A DNA stretch of 26,498 nucleotides from an uncultured Bacillota bacterium (lineage in GTDB: Bacteria; Bacillota_I; Bacilli_A; RFN20; CAG-826), in NCBI GenBank assembly GCA_946623775.1, contig CAMORJ010000008.1, forward strand, positions 1-26,498, given 5' to 3'. Below, piece after piece: positions 15,918 through 23,179 of this stretch. The translations under genes and the position numbers were made by a program. Each line of letters opens with the position of its first letter. Position 1 is the first letter of the stretch. The notes below the pieces were generated by a model that was not told where the DNA came from, did not search any database, and saw only the letters and a program-made list of their open reading frames with translations.

Positions 15918-16763
15918 ATGAAACGATTAAAAAGAACATTGCCTCTTGCTTTGACGGCCTTGCTTTTGGTTGGCTGCGGAAACAAGAGCTACGCCGGCAC
16001 TTACCTGTTCCAAATGGGCAAGGTCTCAGGCGCCCACGCGTCGGCAAGCATTGAACTCGGCACCGAATCCTACGTCCTTAAAGGCAAAGACTACGGACAA
16101 AAAATGACCCTTAGAGGCCAGGTTGCCATGGGAGCAAAAGAGGACGGAGAAGAAGCCGAAGAAGGGGAAAGCCTATCGGGCGGCATCCAAGCCATGTTGG
16201 CAAAAGGCGTCACGATCAACGGCTACTACAACGTCGAAGAAAAGAAAGACGAACCTAGGGAACACCTTAAACTAGGATTTGGCTTAGACTTCCTGAAAGA
16301 TTTGTTTGGCGATCTCATCGAAGACGTTGAGGAATCTACCTTGCCGCCTGAAGTCATTGAGCAATTCGTCTATGGCGAAATCGATGCCAGCAAGATCTAT
16401 CTCCAAATCCCCGTTTCCTTCACCGACCTGCAAATGCAGCTTTATTGGTATGGCTTCGATTTGAATTGGATGGCCATCCTCGATGAATTGGTCGCCGATG
16501 ATGAAGAAGGAGAAGGTTCTGGAACGGATTCCTCCTCGAGCCAGTCTTCTGCTCCTGCCCAAAGCTCTTCTGAGCAGAGTTCCTCTGAGCAAGGTTCCTC
16601 CGCAGTAGAGCCCACCCCTACGATTAAGACCGAATCTCATGTGCCTGGCACTAAGCCGACGAAAGAGCAAATCGACAAGATTAACGAAACCTATCCCGCT
16701 TCTCACAACGGGAAGAAGTTCCGCAATTTCTATACCATCTCCATTGGATTGACGAGACAATAA
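15918..16763 (+). CDS. Putative lipoprotein with Ser-rich linker, first gene of the ABC cassette
   Basis: This 281-residue protein begins with a type II signal peptide: KRLKR, a hydrophobic stretch, then lipobox LVGC with C20. It should be a membrane-anchored extracellular protein. Residues 20-195 form an unrecognised domain with acidic stretches. Residues about 200-236 are a low-complexity Ser/Gln/Glu/Thr linker with SSSEQ repeats. A short conserved-looking tail ends GKKFRNFYTISIGLTRQ. AGGAG (15905-15909) lies 8 nt before the ATG. Only 3 nt separate it from the ABC ATPase gene, so it probably works with that transporter as a substrate receptor or accessory factor. Function not recognised. 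Confidence 0.75.
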   Translation: MKRLKRTLPLALTALLLVGCGNKSYAGTYLFQMGKVSGAHASASIELGTESYVLKGKDYGQKMTLRGQVAMGAKEDGEEAEEGESLSGGIQAMLAKGVTINGYYNVEEKKDEPREHLKLGFGLDFLKDLFGDLIEDVEESTLPPEVIEQFVYGEIDASKIYLQIPVSFTDLQMQLYWYGFDLNWMAILDELVADDEEGEGSGTDSSSSQSSAPAQSSSEQSSSEQGSSAVEPTPTIKTESHVPGTKPTKEQIDKINETYPASHNGKKFRNFYTISIGLTRQ

Positions 16764-16766
16764 ACC

Positions 16767-17717
16767 ATGGAAGAGGAAATCGTCATTCAAGTTGAGCATC
16801 TCACCAAGGACTATGGCCATGGTAGAGGCGTTTTCGACGTCTCCATCGCCGTCCATAAAGGCGAGTGCTACGGCTATTTAGGACCTAATGGCGCGGGTAA
16901 GAGCACGACCATCCGCCATATCATGGGTTTCTCTAAACCAACGGTTGGGTCCACCAAGATTTTTGGTATAGAGACGTTCGGCAACACGAATAAGATTCTG
17001 GGCCGTGTCGGTTATTTGCCAGGCGAGCCCGCAATCCCCGAAGGGTTGGATGGCATGGGATTCTTGCGGATGATGCAAGACATGAGGGGCGAACGCAATG
17101 ACGAGCGTTTGCATTACATGCTCGATATGTTCCGCTTGGAGCCAGCGGTCCCCGTCAATTCGATGTCTTTGGGCGAAAAGCGCAAGCTTGCCGTCGTCGC
17201 GGCATTCATGAATGACCCTGACGTTTTGATTCTCGATGAGCCGACTTCAGGTCTAGACCCCATCATGCAGGAGGTCTTCATCCGCTTCATCATCGAAGAG
17301 AAGAAAAGAGGCAAGACCATCCTTCTCTCCTCCCATATTTTCTCCGAGGTCGATGCTACCTGCGACACCATCTCCATCATAAAAGACGGGAAGCATGTAT
17401 CGACTTTCAAGGCGGACGACCTCAAAAACGGAACCGTCGCAACCTATATTGTCCGCCTCGCCGATCCTAAGGAAGCGGAGCGTTTAGCGGCCTTCAAAGA
17501 TCCATCTTTCACCGTGCAGTCGGTGAATGAGAAGAGGAAAATCGTCACCCTTGAAGTCAAGCGTGAAATGTTCAAGCAATTCTTCGATGTGCTGTCCACA
17601 TTCAAAATCAGGGAATTCGAAGAGAAGCCATTCACCTTGCAGGATTACTTTATGAGCTTCTACGCAGAAGAGAGGACCTTCGGCGGATTAGCAGGCGTGG
17701 AGGAGAACCCCAAATGA
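16767..17717 (+). CDS. ABC transporter ATP-binding protein (first of two paralogues)
   Basis: This 316-residue ATPase has Walker A GPNGAGKS (39-46), signature SMSLGEKRK (132-140) and Walker B LILDEP (D157, E158), then LSSHIFSEVD. It is a clear paralogue of the next gene: both share HLTKDYG.GRG.FD.S near the N terminus, VGYLPGE/IGYLPGE before the signature, and AVVAAFM/AIVAAFM just after it. The C-terminal 80 residues form an accessory domain seen in CcmA/NodI-type exporter ATPases. The start has only a weak ribosome binding site and lies 3 nt after the lipoprotein stop. Its stop overlaps the next ATG by 4 nt, so it is coupled within the operon. The substrate is unknown. Confidence 0.85.
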   Translation: MEEEIVIQVEHLTKDYGHGRGVFDVSIAVHKGECYGYLGPNGAGKSTTIRHIMGFSKPTVGSTKIFGIETFGNTNKILGRVGYLPGEPAIPEGLDGMGFLRMMQDMRGERNDERLHYMLDMFRLEPAVPVNSMSLGEKRKLAVVAAFMNDPDVLILDEPTSGLDPIMQEVFIRFIIEEKKRGKTILLSSHIFSEVDATCDTISIIKDGKHVSTFKADDLKNGTVATYIVRLADPKEAERLAAFKDPSFTVQSVNEKRKIVTLEVKREMFKQFFDVLSTFKIREFEEKPFTLQDYFMSFYAEERTFGGLAGVEENPK

Positions 17718-18658
17718 GTCAGGCCACCATTGATAAAATCAATGCCATGAGCGAAGACGTCGTCATCGATGTCTCCCATCTCACCAAGGATTATGGCAAA
17801 GGCCGTGGCATTTTCGACATCTCCTTTAAGATTCCCAAAGGAAAAGTATTCGGGTACTGCGGCACCAACGGCGCAGGCAAGACCACAACCCTCCGCCACA
17901 TCATGGGTTTCATCAAACCCGATTCCGGAACCGTGACCGTCAATGGCTTAGACCCATGGAAACACGGCGAGGAGATTAAACCCCACATTGGGTATTTGCC
18001 CGGGGAAATCGCTTTCCCGCCGCTGGAAAGCGGCTCCGCCTTTTTGCGTTCTCAGGCGGACATAATCCATTTAACCGATATGAAAAAGGCGGAGCGCATC
18101 ATCAACTCCTTGCAGTTGGATCCAACCGCGCCGCTGCGCAGAATGAGCAAAGGCATGAAGCAGAAAACGGCCATCGTGGCCGCATTCATGCATTCGCCTG
18201 ACATCTACTTGCTGGACGAGCCCACGACTGGCCTCGATCCGCTTATGCGCGAAGCTTTTATCGAATTGCTTGAAGAAGAAAAAGCACGAGGCGCCACCGT
18301 ATTGATGTCAAATCACATGTTCGATGAGCTCGACGAGACCTGCGACTATGTCGGATTCATCAAGGAAGGGCACATCGTCGATATCGTAGACATGGATGAA
18401 ATCCGCCACAGGCCATTCCGCGAATTCGTCGTCGGATTCAAGAAGCACGATGAGTATGAGCAAGCCTTCAAGAATCCTCCATGCGAGGTGCTAAGGCGAG
18501 AAGACGACTTGCTCAACATCATTGTCCGCGTCAACGGCAATAACGCGGACAAAGTCATCGCGGAAATCAGCAAATTCGAACTTCGCCAAGTCAGCGAAAT
18601 CAAATACACGTTACAACGCTATTTCATGGAAAGCGTCGGAGGTAATGCAAATGAATAA
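17714..18658 (+). CDS. ABC transporter ATP-binding protein (second paralogue)
   Basis: This 314-residue ATPase has Walker A GTNGAGKT (50-57), signature RMSKGMKQK (143-151) and Walker B YLLDEP (D168, E169), followed by MSNHMFDELDETCD. All catalytic motifs look intact, so both paralogues could hydrolyse ATP. Relative to its neighbour it has an 11-residue N-terminal extension. The start is supported by GGAGGAG (17699-17705) and the ATGA overlap. Tandem duplication followed by divergence probably produced the pair. They may form an asymmetric heterodimer serving the single permease encoded downstream. Confidence 0.85.
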   Translation: MSQATIDKINAMSEDVVIDVSHLTKDYGKGRGIFDISFKIPKGKVFGYCGTNGAGKTTTLRHIMGFIKPDSGTVTVNGLDPWKHGEEIKPHIGYLPGEIAFPPLESGSAFLRSQADIIHLTDMKKAERIINSLQLDPTAPLRRMSKGMKQKTAIVAAFMHSPDIYLLDEPTTGLDPLMREAFIELLEEEKARGATVLMSNHMFDELDETCDYVGFIKEGHIVDIVDMDEIRHRPFREFVVGFKKHDEYEQAFKNPPCEVLRREDDLLNIIVRVNGNNADKVIAEISKFELRQVSEIKYTLQRYFMESVGGNANE

Positions 18659-19652
18659 TGCACAGGTGCTTGAAACGGCTCGTCCGCAGAAGAAAAGCGG
18701 AATCCTTTCTATTCCGTTATTGAAGCAATCCATCCAAGCCAATTGGCTCCTTTGGGTATTGCTGACGGCGGGCAGCTGCATCATCTTCTTCGTCATCAAC
18801 GTCGTTGTCTGCTCTAAGAACATCTTCACCAACGTCGACATGAACAGCGTTTCGACGTATGTCAACGAAGAGGGGCTTAGCTGGCTTCAGATTCTGGGCA
18901 TGTTGGAGCAAATGGGATTCTCCCTTTCCCGTATTGAGGTCATGTCCCGCATCGATTTGAACTCGATCATCAGCGACCTCGTCTATAAGATCGTCGGCGT
19001 TTTGCTCCCGATGATTTATGTTATGGTCGTCTCCAATGGCCTTATCGTCAATCAAGTCAATTCAGGCTCAATGGCATATGTTCTGTCTACCCCGACAAGC
19101 CGTCGGAAAGTTGTCTTCACCAGCTTTGTCTTCTTGCTGGGCTCCTTGCTATTGATGTATTTGTCCATCACCGGGACCGCGCTTTTATCCGAGTTCATCG
19201 CTGGGCTTATGCGTGAGGCCAGAGGCGGCACAAGGAACATGAACGTACTACGTACGGTCTTGCTTTGCTATTCCTCCTTCGCAGCATTATTCGCCCTTGG
19301 CGGAATCTGCTTTGGCGCGAGTGCGTTCTTCAATAAATCCAAGAATGCGGTTGCCGTTGGTGGCGGCGTTTGCGTCCTTTGCTTCCTCTGCTGCATCTTG
19401 GGACTATTCGGCAATAAGGTATTCGTCAGCGTCGGCATCGGCGTGGAAGCGATGAACGTCTTCAACTACGCATCTTTGTTCACGCTTATCGATACTGAAT
19501 CGGTAAAGGAATTCGCCTATACGGTCTATGGCAACCCCGACGCCGTGATGAGCTTCTCCTGGATTTGGGAGACGGCGATATTGCTTGGCATCGGCGCGGC
19601 TGGTTCCATCGTTGGGTCTTGGCGATTCTTGAAGAAAGACCTGCCTCTATAA
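18651..19652 (+). CDS. ABC-2 type transporter permease of the dual-ATPase cassette
   Basis: This 333-residue membrane protein has a cytoplasmic N terminus, a helix at about 31-55, an extracytoplasmic stretch of roughly 65 residues, and then about five helices (about 122-142, 165-190, 212-235, 245-270, 300-325). GSMAYVLSTPTSRRKVVFT is a coupling-helix-like segment typical of ABC-2 permeases. ATG 18651 is chosen because GGAGG (18638-18642) lies 8 nt before it; ATG 18645 would be only 2 nt away. The gene overlaps the preceding stop by 8 nt. It is the only permease for two ATPases, so it may act as a homodimer. It ends just before repeat copy 2 and a terminator. Confidence 0.82.
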   Translation: MNNAQVLETARPQKKSGILSIPLLKQSIQANWLLWVLLTAGSCIIFFVINVVVCSKNIFTNVDMNSVSTYVNEEGLSWLQILGMLEQMGFSLSRIEVMSRIDLNSIISDLVYKIVGVLLPMIYVMVVSNGLIVNQVNSGSMAYVLSTPTSRRKVVFTSFVFLLGSLLLMYLSITGTALLSEFIAGLMREARGGTRNMNVLRTVLLCYSSFAALFALGGICFGASAFFNKSKNAVAVGGGVCVLCFLCCILGLFGNKVFVSVGIGVEAMNVFNYASLFTLIDTESVKEFAYTVYGNPDAVMSFSWIWETAILLGIGAAGSIVGSWRFLKKDLPL

Positions 19653-19655
19653 TCA

Positions 19656-19686
19656 AAAATAATCGACACGTGTATCGATTAATGAA
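19656..19686. repeat. Palindromic direct repeat, copy 2 (downstream of the ABC cassette)
   Basis: This has the same orientation and 28 of 31 bases identical to 15841-15871. Arms TAATCGA (19660-19666) and TCGATTA (19675-19681) surround CACGTGTA. It begins 4 nt after the permease stop and runs into the terminator stem. The two copies bracket exactly the four-gene lipoprotein-ABC cassette. Confidence 0.75.
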
Positions 19687-19713
19687 AAGGGAAGCTCGAC
19701 GGCTTCCCTTTTT
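19685..19713. terminator. Bidirectional intrinsic terminator between convergent operons
   Basis: AAAAGGGAAGC (19685-19695) pairs perfectly with GCTTCCCTTTT (19702-19712) across a 6-nt loop. The right side ends in a T-run and the left in an A-run, so the hairpin can stop transcription from both the ABC cassette (plus) and the glycosyltransferase gene (minus). Confidence 0.9.
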
Positions 19714-19717
19714 GGGA

Positions 19718-20755
19718 TTAACCCCAGTTGGTCATGTGATAGAAGATTTTGTAACCGAATTTCACGGAGCCGATTCGGAGAGGGCGGATCAGCAGGTTCG
19801 GGATGATGTAGCTTGTTCTGTACATGATCTTCCGATAGAGCTTAGGATTCTTGGCTTTGAATTCCCTCTTATAGGCTTTGAATTCGTGGTAGTGGTCCCT
19901 GTTGTAGTCGACGCTGACGAAGGTCAAGGTAAGGAAGGAATAGATATTAATCATATGGATTAAGGTCTTCCTGTGCTTTTTCTCGAGCTTCATGATGTCG
20001 TCGTATTGATAGGCGAGGACGAGTTCGGTCATGTTGTCGAGCTGCTGGCGGTACCGCTTGGCCATCGTGTGGATGTTGATGGATTGCCCTTCGCGTCCAA
20101 CGTAGTAGCGGTAGAGCGGGATCGGCATGTAATAAATCGACTTCGCATAATACAAAGAACGATACACGTATAGGTTATCTTCGTAGAAGCGGTGGTGCGG
20201 GAGCTTGAAATTGGCGTCCTGCAAAACCTTGGTCCTCATGGTGGTTCCATGAATCATCAGATAGTCGTCCGCCTGCCAGAATTTGATTTCGTTCCAGGTC
20301 ATCATGACTTCGGGCTTGAAGATTCTGGCATAGCTCTTGAGGGCTTGTTTCCCATCATCTACGTGTTCGAACATGAAGTCGGTGACAATCAAATCGGGGA
20401 ACGTACCCTCATCTTTGAACTTCTTGATCTGGACGAGGTATTTTCCCAAGCACTCTTCGTCGACCCAGTCATCGGCGTCGATGACTTTGAAATAGAGGCC
20501 GGTGGCCTTTTCCATGCCGACGTTGATGCCGGCGCCGTGTCCGCCGTTTTCTTGGTGGACGACCTGGACTACGCCTGGGTTTTCCGCGGCATAGCGGTCT
20601 GCGATTTCAGCGGTTTTGTCTTTGGAACCATCATCAATGATGATGATTTCGACGGATTGGCCGCCTTTCAAAAGGCTGGTGACGCATTTGTCGAGATATG
20701 GCTCTGCGTTATAGGCAGGGACTAAGAATGTGACTAGTTTTTGCTGCTCTGACAT
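19718..20755 (-). CDS. Family 2 glycosyltransferase
   Basis: This 345-residue protein opens with the GT-A fold signature FLVPAYNAEPYLDKCV (10-25), then DDGSKDKT (41-48) and GGHGAGINVGM. The metal-binding DxD lies in DADDW (93-97). GT2 enzymes move sugars from nucleotide sugars to lipid or polysaccharide acceptors at the cytoplasmic membrane face. There is no TM helix, though the C-terminal 50 residues are rich in Arg and aromatics and could associate with membrane. ATG 20755 is used because AAAGGAG lies 6 nt before it; an in-frame upstream ATG would run inside tyrS. It follows the tyrS stop by 1 nt. Acceptor and sugar are not predictable. Confidence 0.88.
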   Translation of the reverse strand: MSEQQKLVTFLVPAYNAEPYLDKCVTSLLKGGQSVEIIIIDDGSKDKTAEIADRYAAENPGVVQVVHQENGGHGAGINVGMEKATGLYFKVIDADDWVDEECLGKYLVQIKKFKDEGTFPDLIVTDFMFEHVDDGKQALKSYARIFKPEVMMTWNEIKFWQADDYLMIHGTTMRTKVLQDANFKLPHHRFYEDNLYVYRSLYYAKSIYYMPIPLYRYYVGREGQSINIHTMAKRYRQQLDNMTELVLAYQYDDIMKLEKKHRKTLIHMINIYSFLTLTFVSVDYNRDHYHEFKAYKREFKAKNPKLYRKIMYRTSYIIPNLLIRPLRIGSVKFGYKIFYHMTNWG

Positions 20756-20756
20756 T

Positions 20757-21980
20757 TCATTCTCCTTTGACTGCGTGGAAGGTCTTCTTGCCTTTGCGGA
20801 GGACGAAGCCCTTCTTTGCGTCTTCATAGGTAAATGTGGCTTTCAGGTCGGTGAAACGTTGATCGTCGATGCTTAATCCGCCCTGTTCCACGGTTCTCCT
20901 GGCATCGGACTTGCTGGTGGCGAGCTTGGTGGCGACCAAGATGTCGAGAATCGTGATGTTGCCGGATTCGAAGAACGATTCGGGCAAAACGGTGGAAGGC
21001 ATATGCTCCGCGTCGAGGTTGCCGGAGAATAGCGACTTCGCGGTGGCTTCCGCTTTCTTCGCTTCCTCTTCGCCGTGGACGAGGGCCGTCAATTCATATG
21101 CAAGGATCTGCTTCTTCTCGTTGACCCTGGAGTTGTCCCAAGCTTCCATTTCGCGGATTTTCTCCATCGGAAGGAAGGTGAGCAATTTGATGCATTTCAT
21201 GACATCGGCGTCATCGACGTTCCTCCAATACTGGTAGAAGTCGAAGGGGCTGGTCTTTTGCGGATCAAGCCATACAGCGCCTTTGGCGGTTTTGCCCATC
21301 TTCTTGCCTTCGGAATTCAAAAGCAAGGTGATGGTCATGGCGAAGGCATCGTCGCCTTTCTTCTTGCGGATCAATTCGGTGCCGGCGAGCATGTTGCTCC
21401 ATTGGTCATCGCCGCCGAATTGCATGTTCACCCCATATTTCTCATGGAGGTAGTAGAAGTCGTATGCCTGCATCAGCATGTAGTTGAATTCCAGGAAGCT
21501 GAGGCCTCTTTCCATCCTTTGCTTATAGCATTCCGCCCTAAGCATGGTGTTGACGGAGAAATGGGGGCCGATCTCCCTTAAGAATTCGATGTAGTTGAGG
21601 GGGAGAAGCCAATCGGCGTTGTTCACCATAATGGCTTTGTCTTCGCCGAATTCGATGAACCTCTCCATCTGCTTTTTGAAGCATTGGGCGTTGTGCTCAA
21701 TGACCTCCGGGGTCATCATGGAACGCATGTCGGACCTGCCGGTCGGGTCGCCGATGTAGCCGGTGCCGCCTCCGATCAATACGACGGGGCGATTGCCTGC
21801 CATCTGAAGCCTCTTCATCAAGGCAAGCGCCATAAAGTGGCCGACATGAAGGGAATCGGCGGTCGGATCGAAGCCGATATAAAACTTTGCGCCACCCCTG
21901 TTGATAAGCTCTCTGATTTCAGCTTCGTCGGTGACTTGGGCGATTAAGCCTCTTTCCTGTAATTCCTCGTAAATTCCCAT
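20757..21980 (-). CDS. tyrS: Tyrosyl-tRNA synthetase
   Basis: This 407-residue class I synthetase charges tRNA-Tyr with tyrosine. The HIGH box is HVGH (45-48). The KMSKS loop is KMGKT (227-231). TGYIGDPTGRSDMR and MQAYDFYYL with GGDDQW (189-194) form the tyrosine and adenylate pocket. Residues about 340-405 are an S4 RNA-binding domain. Size and order are those of bacterial TyrRS of the KMGKT subgroup. AGGAGG (minus strand, 21990-21985) lies 4 nt before the ATG. The promoter at 22045-22017 leaves a leader of about 30 nt, too short for the T-box that often controls this gene in Bacillota. The glycosyltransferase gene is co-transcribed downstream. Confidence 0.95.
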   Translation of the reverse strand: MGIYEELQERGLIAQVTDEAEIRELINRGGAKFYIGFDPTADSLHVGHFMALALMKRLQMAGNRPVVLIGGGTGYIGDPTGRSDMRSMMTPEVIEHNAQCFKKQMERFIEFGEDKAIMVNNADWLLPLNYIEFLREIGPHFSVNTMLRAECYKQRMERGLSFLEFNYMLMQAYDFYYLHEKYGVNMQFGGDDQWSNMLAGTELIRKKKGDDAFAMTITLLLNSEGKKMGKTAKGAVWLDPQKTSPFDFYQYWRNVDDADVMKCIKLLTFLPMEKIREMEAWDNSRVNEKKQILAYELTALVHGEEEAKKAEATAKSLFSGNLDAEHMPSTVLPESFFESGNITILDILVATKLATSKSDARRTVEQGGLSIDDQRFTDLKATFTYEDAKKGFVLRKGKKTFHAVKGE

Positions 21981-21989
21981 ATTTCCTCC

Positions 21990-22007
21990 TAAAGGACAGG
22001 TCCTTTA
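21990..22007. promoter_or_regulatory. Palindrome in the short tyrS leader
   Basis: TAAAGGAC (21990-21997) and GTCCTTTA (22000-22007) form a perfect 8-bp inverted repeat around AG. It lies directly before the tyrS ribosome binding site and just after the predicted transcription start. It could be an operator or an mRNA hairpin. Confidence 0.5.
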
Positions 22008-22016
22008 AGCCTCCAT

Positions 22017-22045
22017 ACCATAATGCATATGGGAAATAAACTCAA
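22017..22045 (-). promoter_or_regulatory. Predicted tyrS promoter
   Basis: On the minus strand, TTGAGT (22045-22040) and TATGGT (22022-22017) are 17 nt apart. Transcription would start near 22010, about 30 nt before the tyrS ATG. Confidence 0.5.
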
Positions 22046-22084
22046 GGTGTTAATAAACCTTGAATGCGAGATAATTAAACAATC

Positions 22085-23113
22085 ATGGAGCCACTTAGCA
22101 GCAATCTCATCCAATGGTACTCGGCCAATAGCCGCGATCTTCCTTGGCGCATCAACAAAGACCCATATCGCGTCTGGATTAGCGAAATTATGCTTCAGCA
22201 AACCAGGGTCGAAGCCGTAAAGGGATATTTTGCCCGCTTCCTTTCTAGATTCCCCGACGTTGCATCTTTGGCCATGTCCAGCGAAGACGAGGTCATCAAA
22301 TACTGGGAGGGGCTTGGCTATTACTCTAGGGCCAGGAATCTTCATAAATGTGCGAAAGCAATCGTTAGTGAGTACGGCGGCGTGTTTCCGGCATCCAAAG
22401 AGGAACTATTGAAACTCCCTGGAATCGGAGAGTATACCGCATCGGCCATCGCAAGCATCTGCTATGGCGATAAGCAGGTCGCGGTGGATGGCAATCTATA
22501 TCGCGTATTCGCTAGGCTGAACGCAAGAGAAAAGACGCTTCTTGATACAAAAGAAAGGGAGACGTGTATGCGTTATTTCCAAAATTGGATGGAAAACGCG
22601 GACCCTGGGATCATCAATCAGGCTTTGATGGATCTTGGCGAGCTGGTTTGCCTCCCCGGCGGCGTGCCGCATTGCTTGCAATGCCCCTTTGTGAATGAGT
22701 GTAAGGCTCATAAGGTGGGAAAGGAGCTTTTCTACCCTGCCAAAAAGCCCAAGAAAGAGAAAAAGAGCGAACCCCTTATCGTTTTTCTGATGCAATTTGA
22801 TGGGAAATACGTCCTTTCAAAGAGACCCGATTCTGGCTTGCTGGCTTCTTTATATGAATTCCCCAATGTCGAAGGCACATCGCTAGAAGGAGCGAAAAAG
22901 GCGCTGGAGGAACGCGGCATCAAAATCAAGCAAACAAAGTTTGTCGGCAATGCAATCCATATCTTCACCCATAAGAAATGGGATATGGCCTATTATCGTG
23001 CCCAGGTAAGCGAAATCGATTCCGATTCTTTCGTCTTGGCAAGCAAAGAGGAACTGCGCTCCAAATATGCAATCCCATCTGCTTTTGCCTTTGGCTTAAA
23101 AGCCATCTCGTAG
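22085..23113 (+). CDS. mutY: A/G-specific adenine DNA glycosylase
   Basis: This 342-residue enzyme removes adenine mispaired with 8-oxoguanine. Visible features are PWR..DPYRVWISEIMLQQTRV with catalytic E34, the helix-hairpin-helix LPGIGEYTASAI (111-122), VDGNLYRVFAR with catalytic D135, and the [4Fe-4S] ligands C189, C197, C200 and C206. The spacing between the first two cysteines is seven residues, against six in E. coli MutY. Residues about 225-342 are the NUDIX-like domain that recognises 8-oxoG. The start has no clear ribosome binding site; GATAAT (22070-22075) just upstream could be a -10 box giving a nearly leaderless message. The gene is divergent from tyrS. Confidence 0.93.
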   Translation: MEPLSSNLIQWYSANSRDLPWRINKDPYRVWISEIMLQQTRVEAVKGYFARFLSRFPDVASLAMSSEDEVIKYWEGLGYYSRARNLHKCAKAIVSEYGGVFPASKEELLKLPGIGEYTASAIASICYGDKQVAVDGNLYRVFARLNAREKTLLDTKERETCMRYFQNWMENADPGIINQALMDLGELVCLPGGVPHCLQCPFVNECKAHKVGKELFYPAKKPKKEKKSEPLIVFLMQFDGKYVLSKRPDSGLLASLYEFPNVEGTSLEGAKKALEERGIKIKQTKFVGNAIHIFTHKKWDMAYYRAQVSEIDSDSFVLASKEELRSKYAIPSAFAFGLKAIS

Positions 23114-23143
23114 TCGGAAGATTTCTTTTTGCCGTCGGCAGTG

Positions 23144-23149
23144 TATAAT
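23144..23149 (+). promoter_or_regulatory. -10 box for the PIN-protein operon
   Basis: A perfect TATAAT lies about 30 nt after the mutY stop. A -35 is not convincing. Transcription from near 23156 would give a leader of about 24 nt holding AAGGAGGT (23162-23169). Confidence 0.5.
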
Positions 23150-23179
23150 GCACCCAGAAACAAGGAGGTGTTGTTTTAT

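Noticed and set aside
19660..19681. parS-like centromere site because of the CACGTG centre
   Set aside because: The arms do not match TGTTTCACGTGAAACA, the second copy has CCATGT in place of CACGTG, and no parAB genes are near.
15841..19686. Transposon with terminal repeats
   Set aside because: The flanking repeats are direct and internally palindromic, and no transposase or integrase is enclosed. Left open only as a repeat-bracketed cassette.
21981..22084. T-box riboswitch upstream of tyrS
   Set aside because: Only 104 nt separate tyrS from mutY, and I see no T-box sequence or specifier stem.
22649..22705. MutY iron-sulfur motif anomaly (seven residues between the first two cysteines)
   Set aside because: This spacing is, as I recall, common in MutY from anaerobic Bacillota, so it is not a sign of damage.
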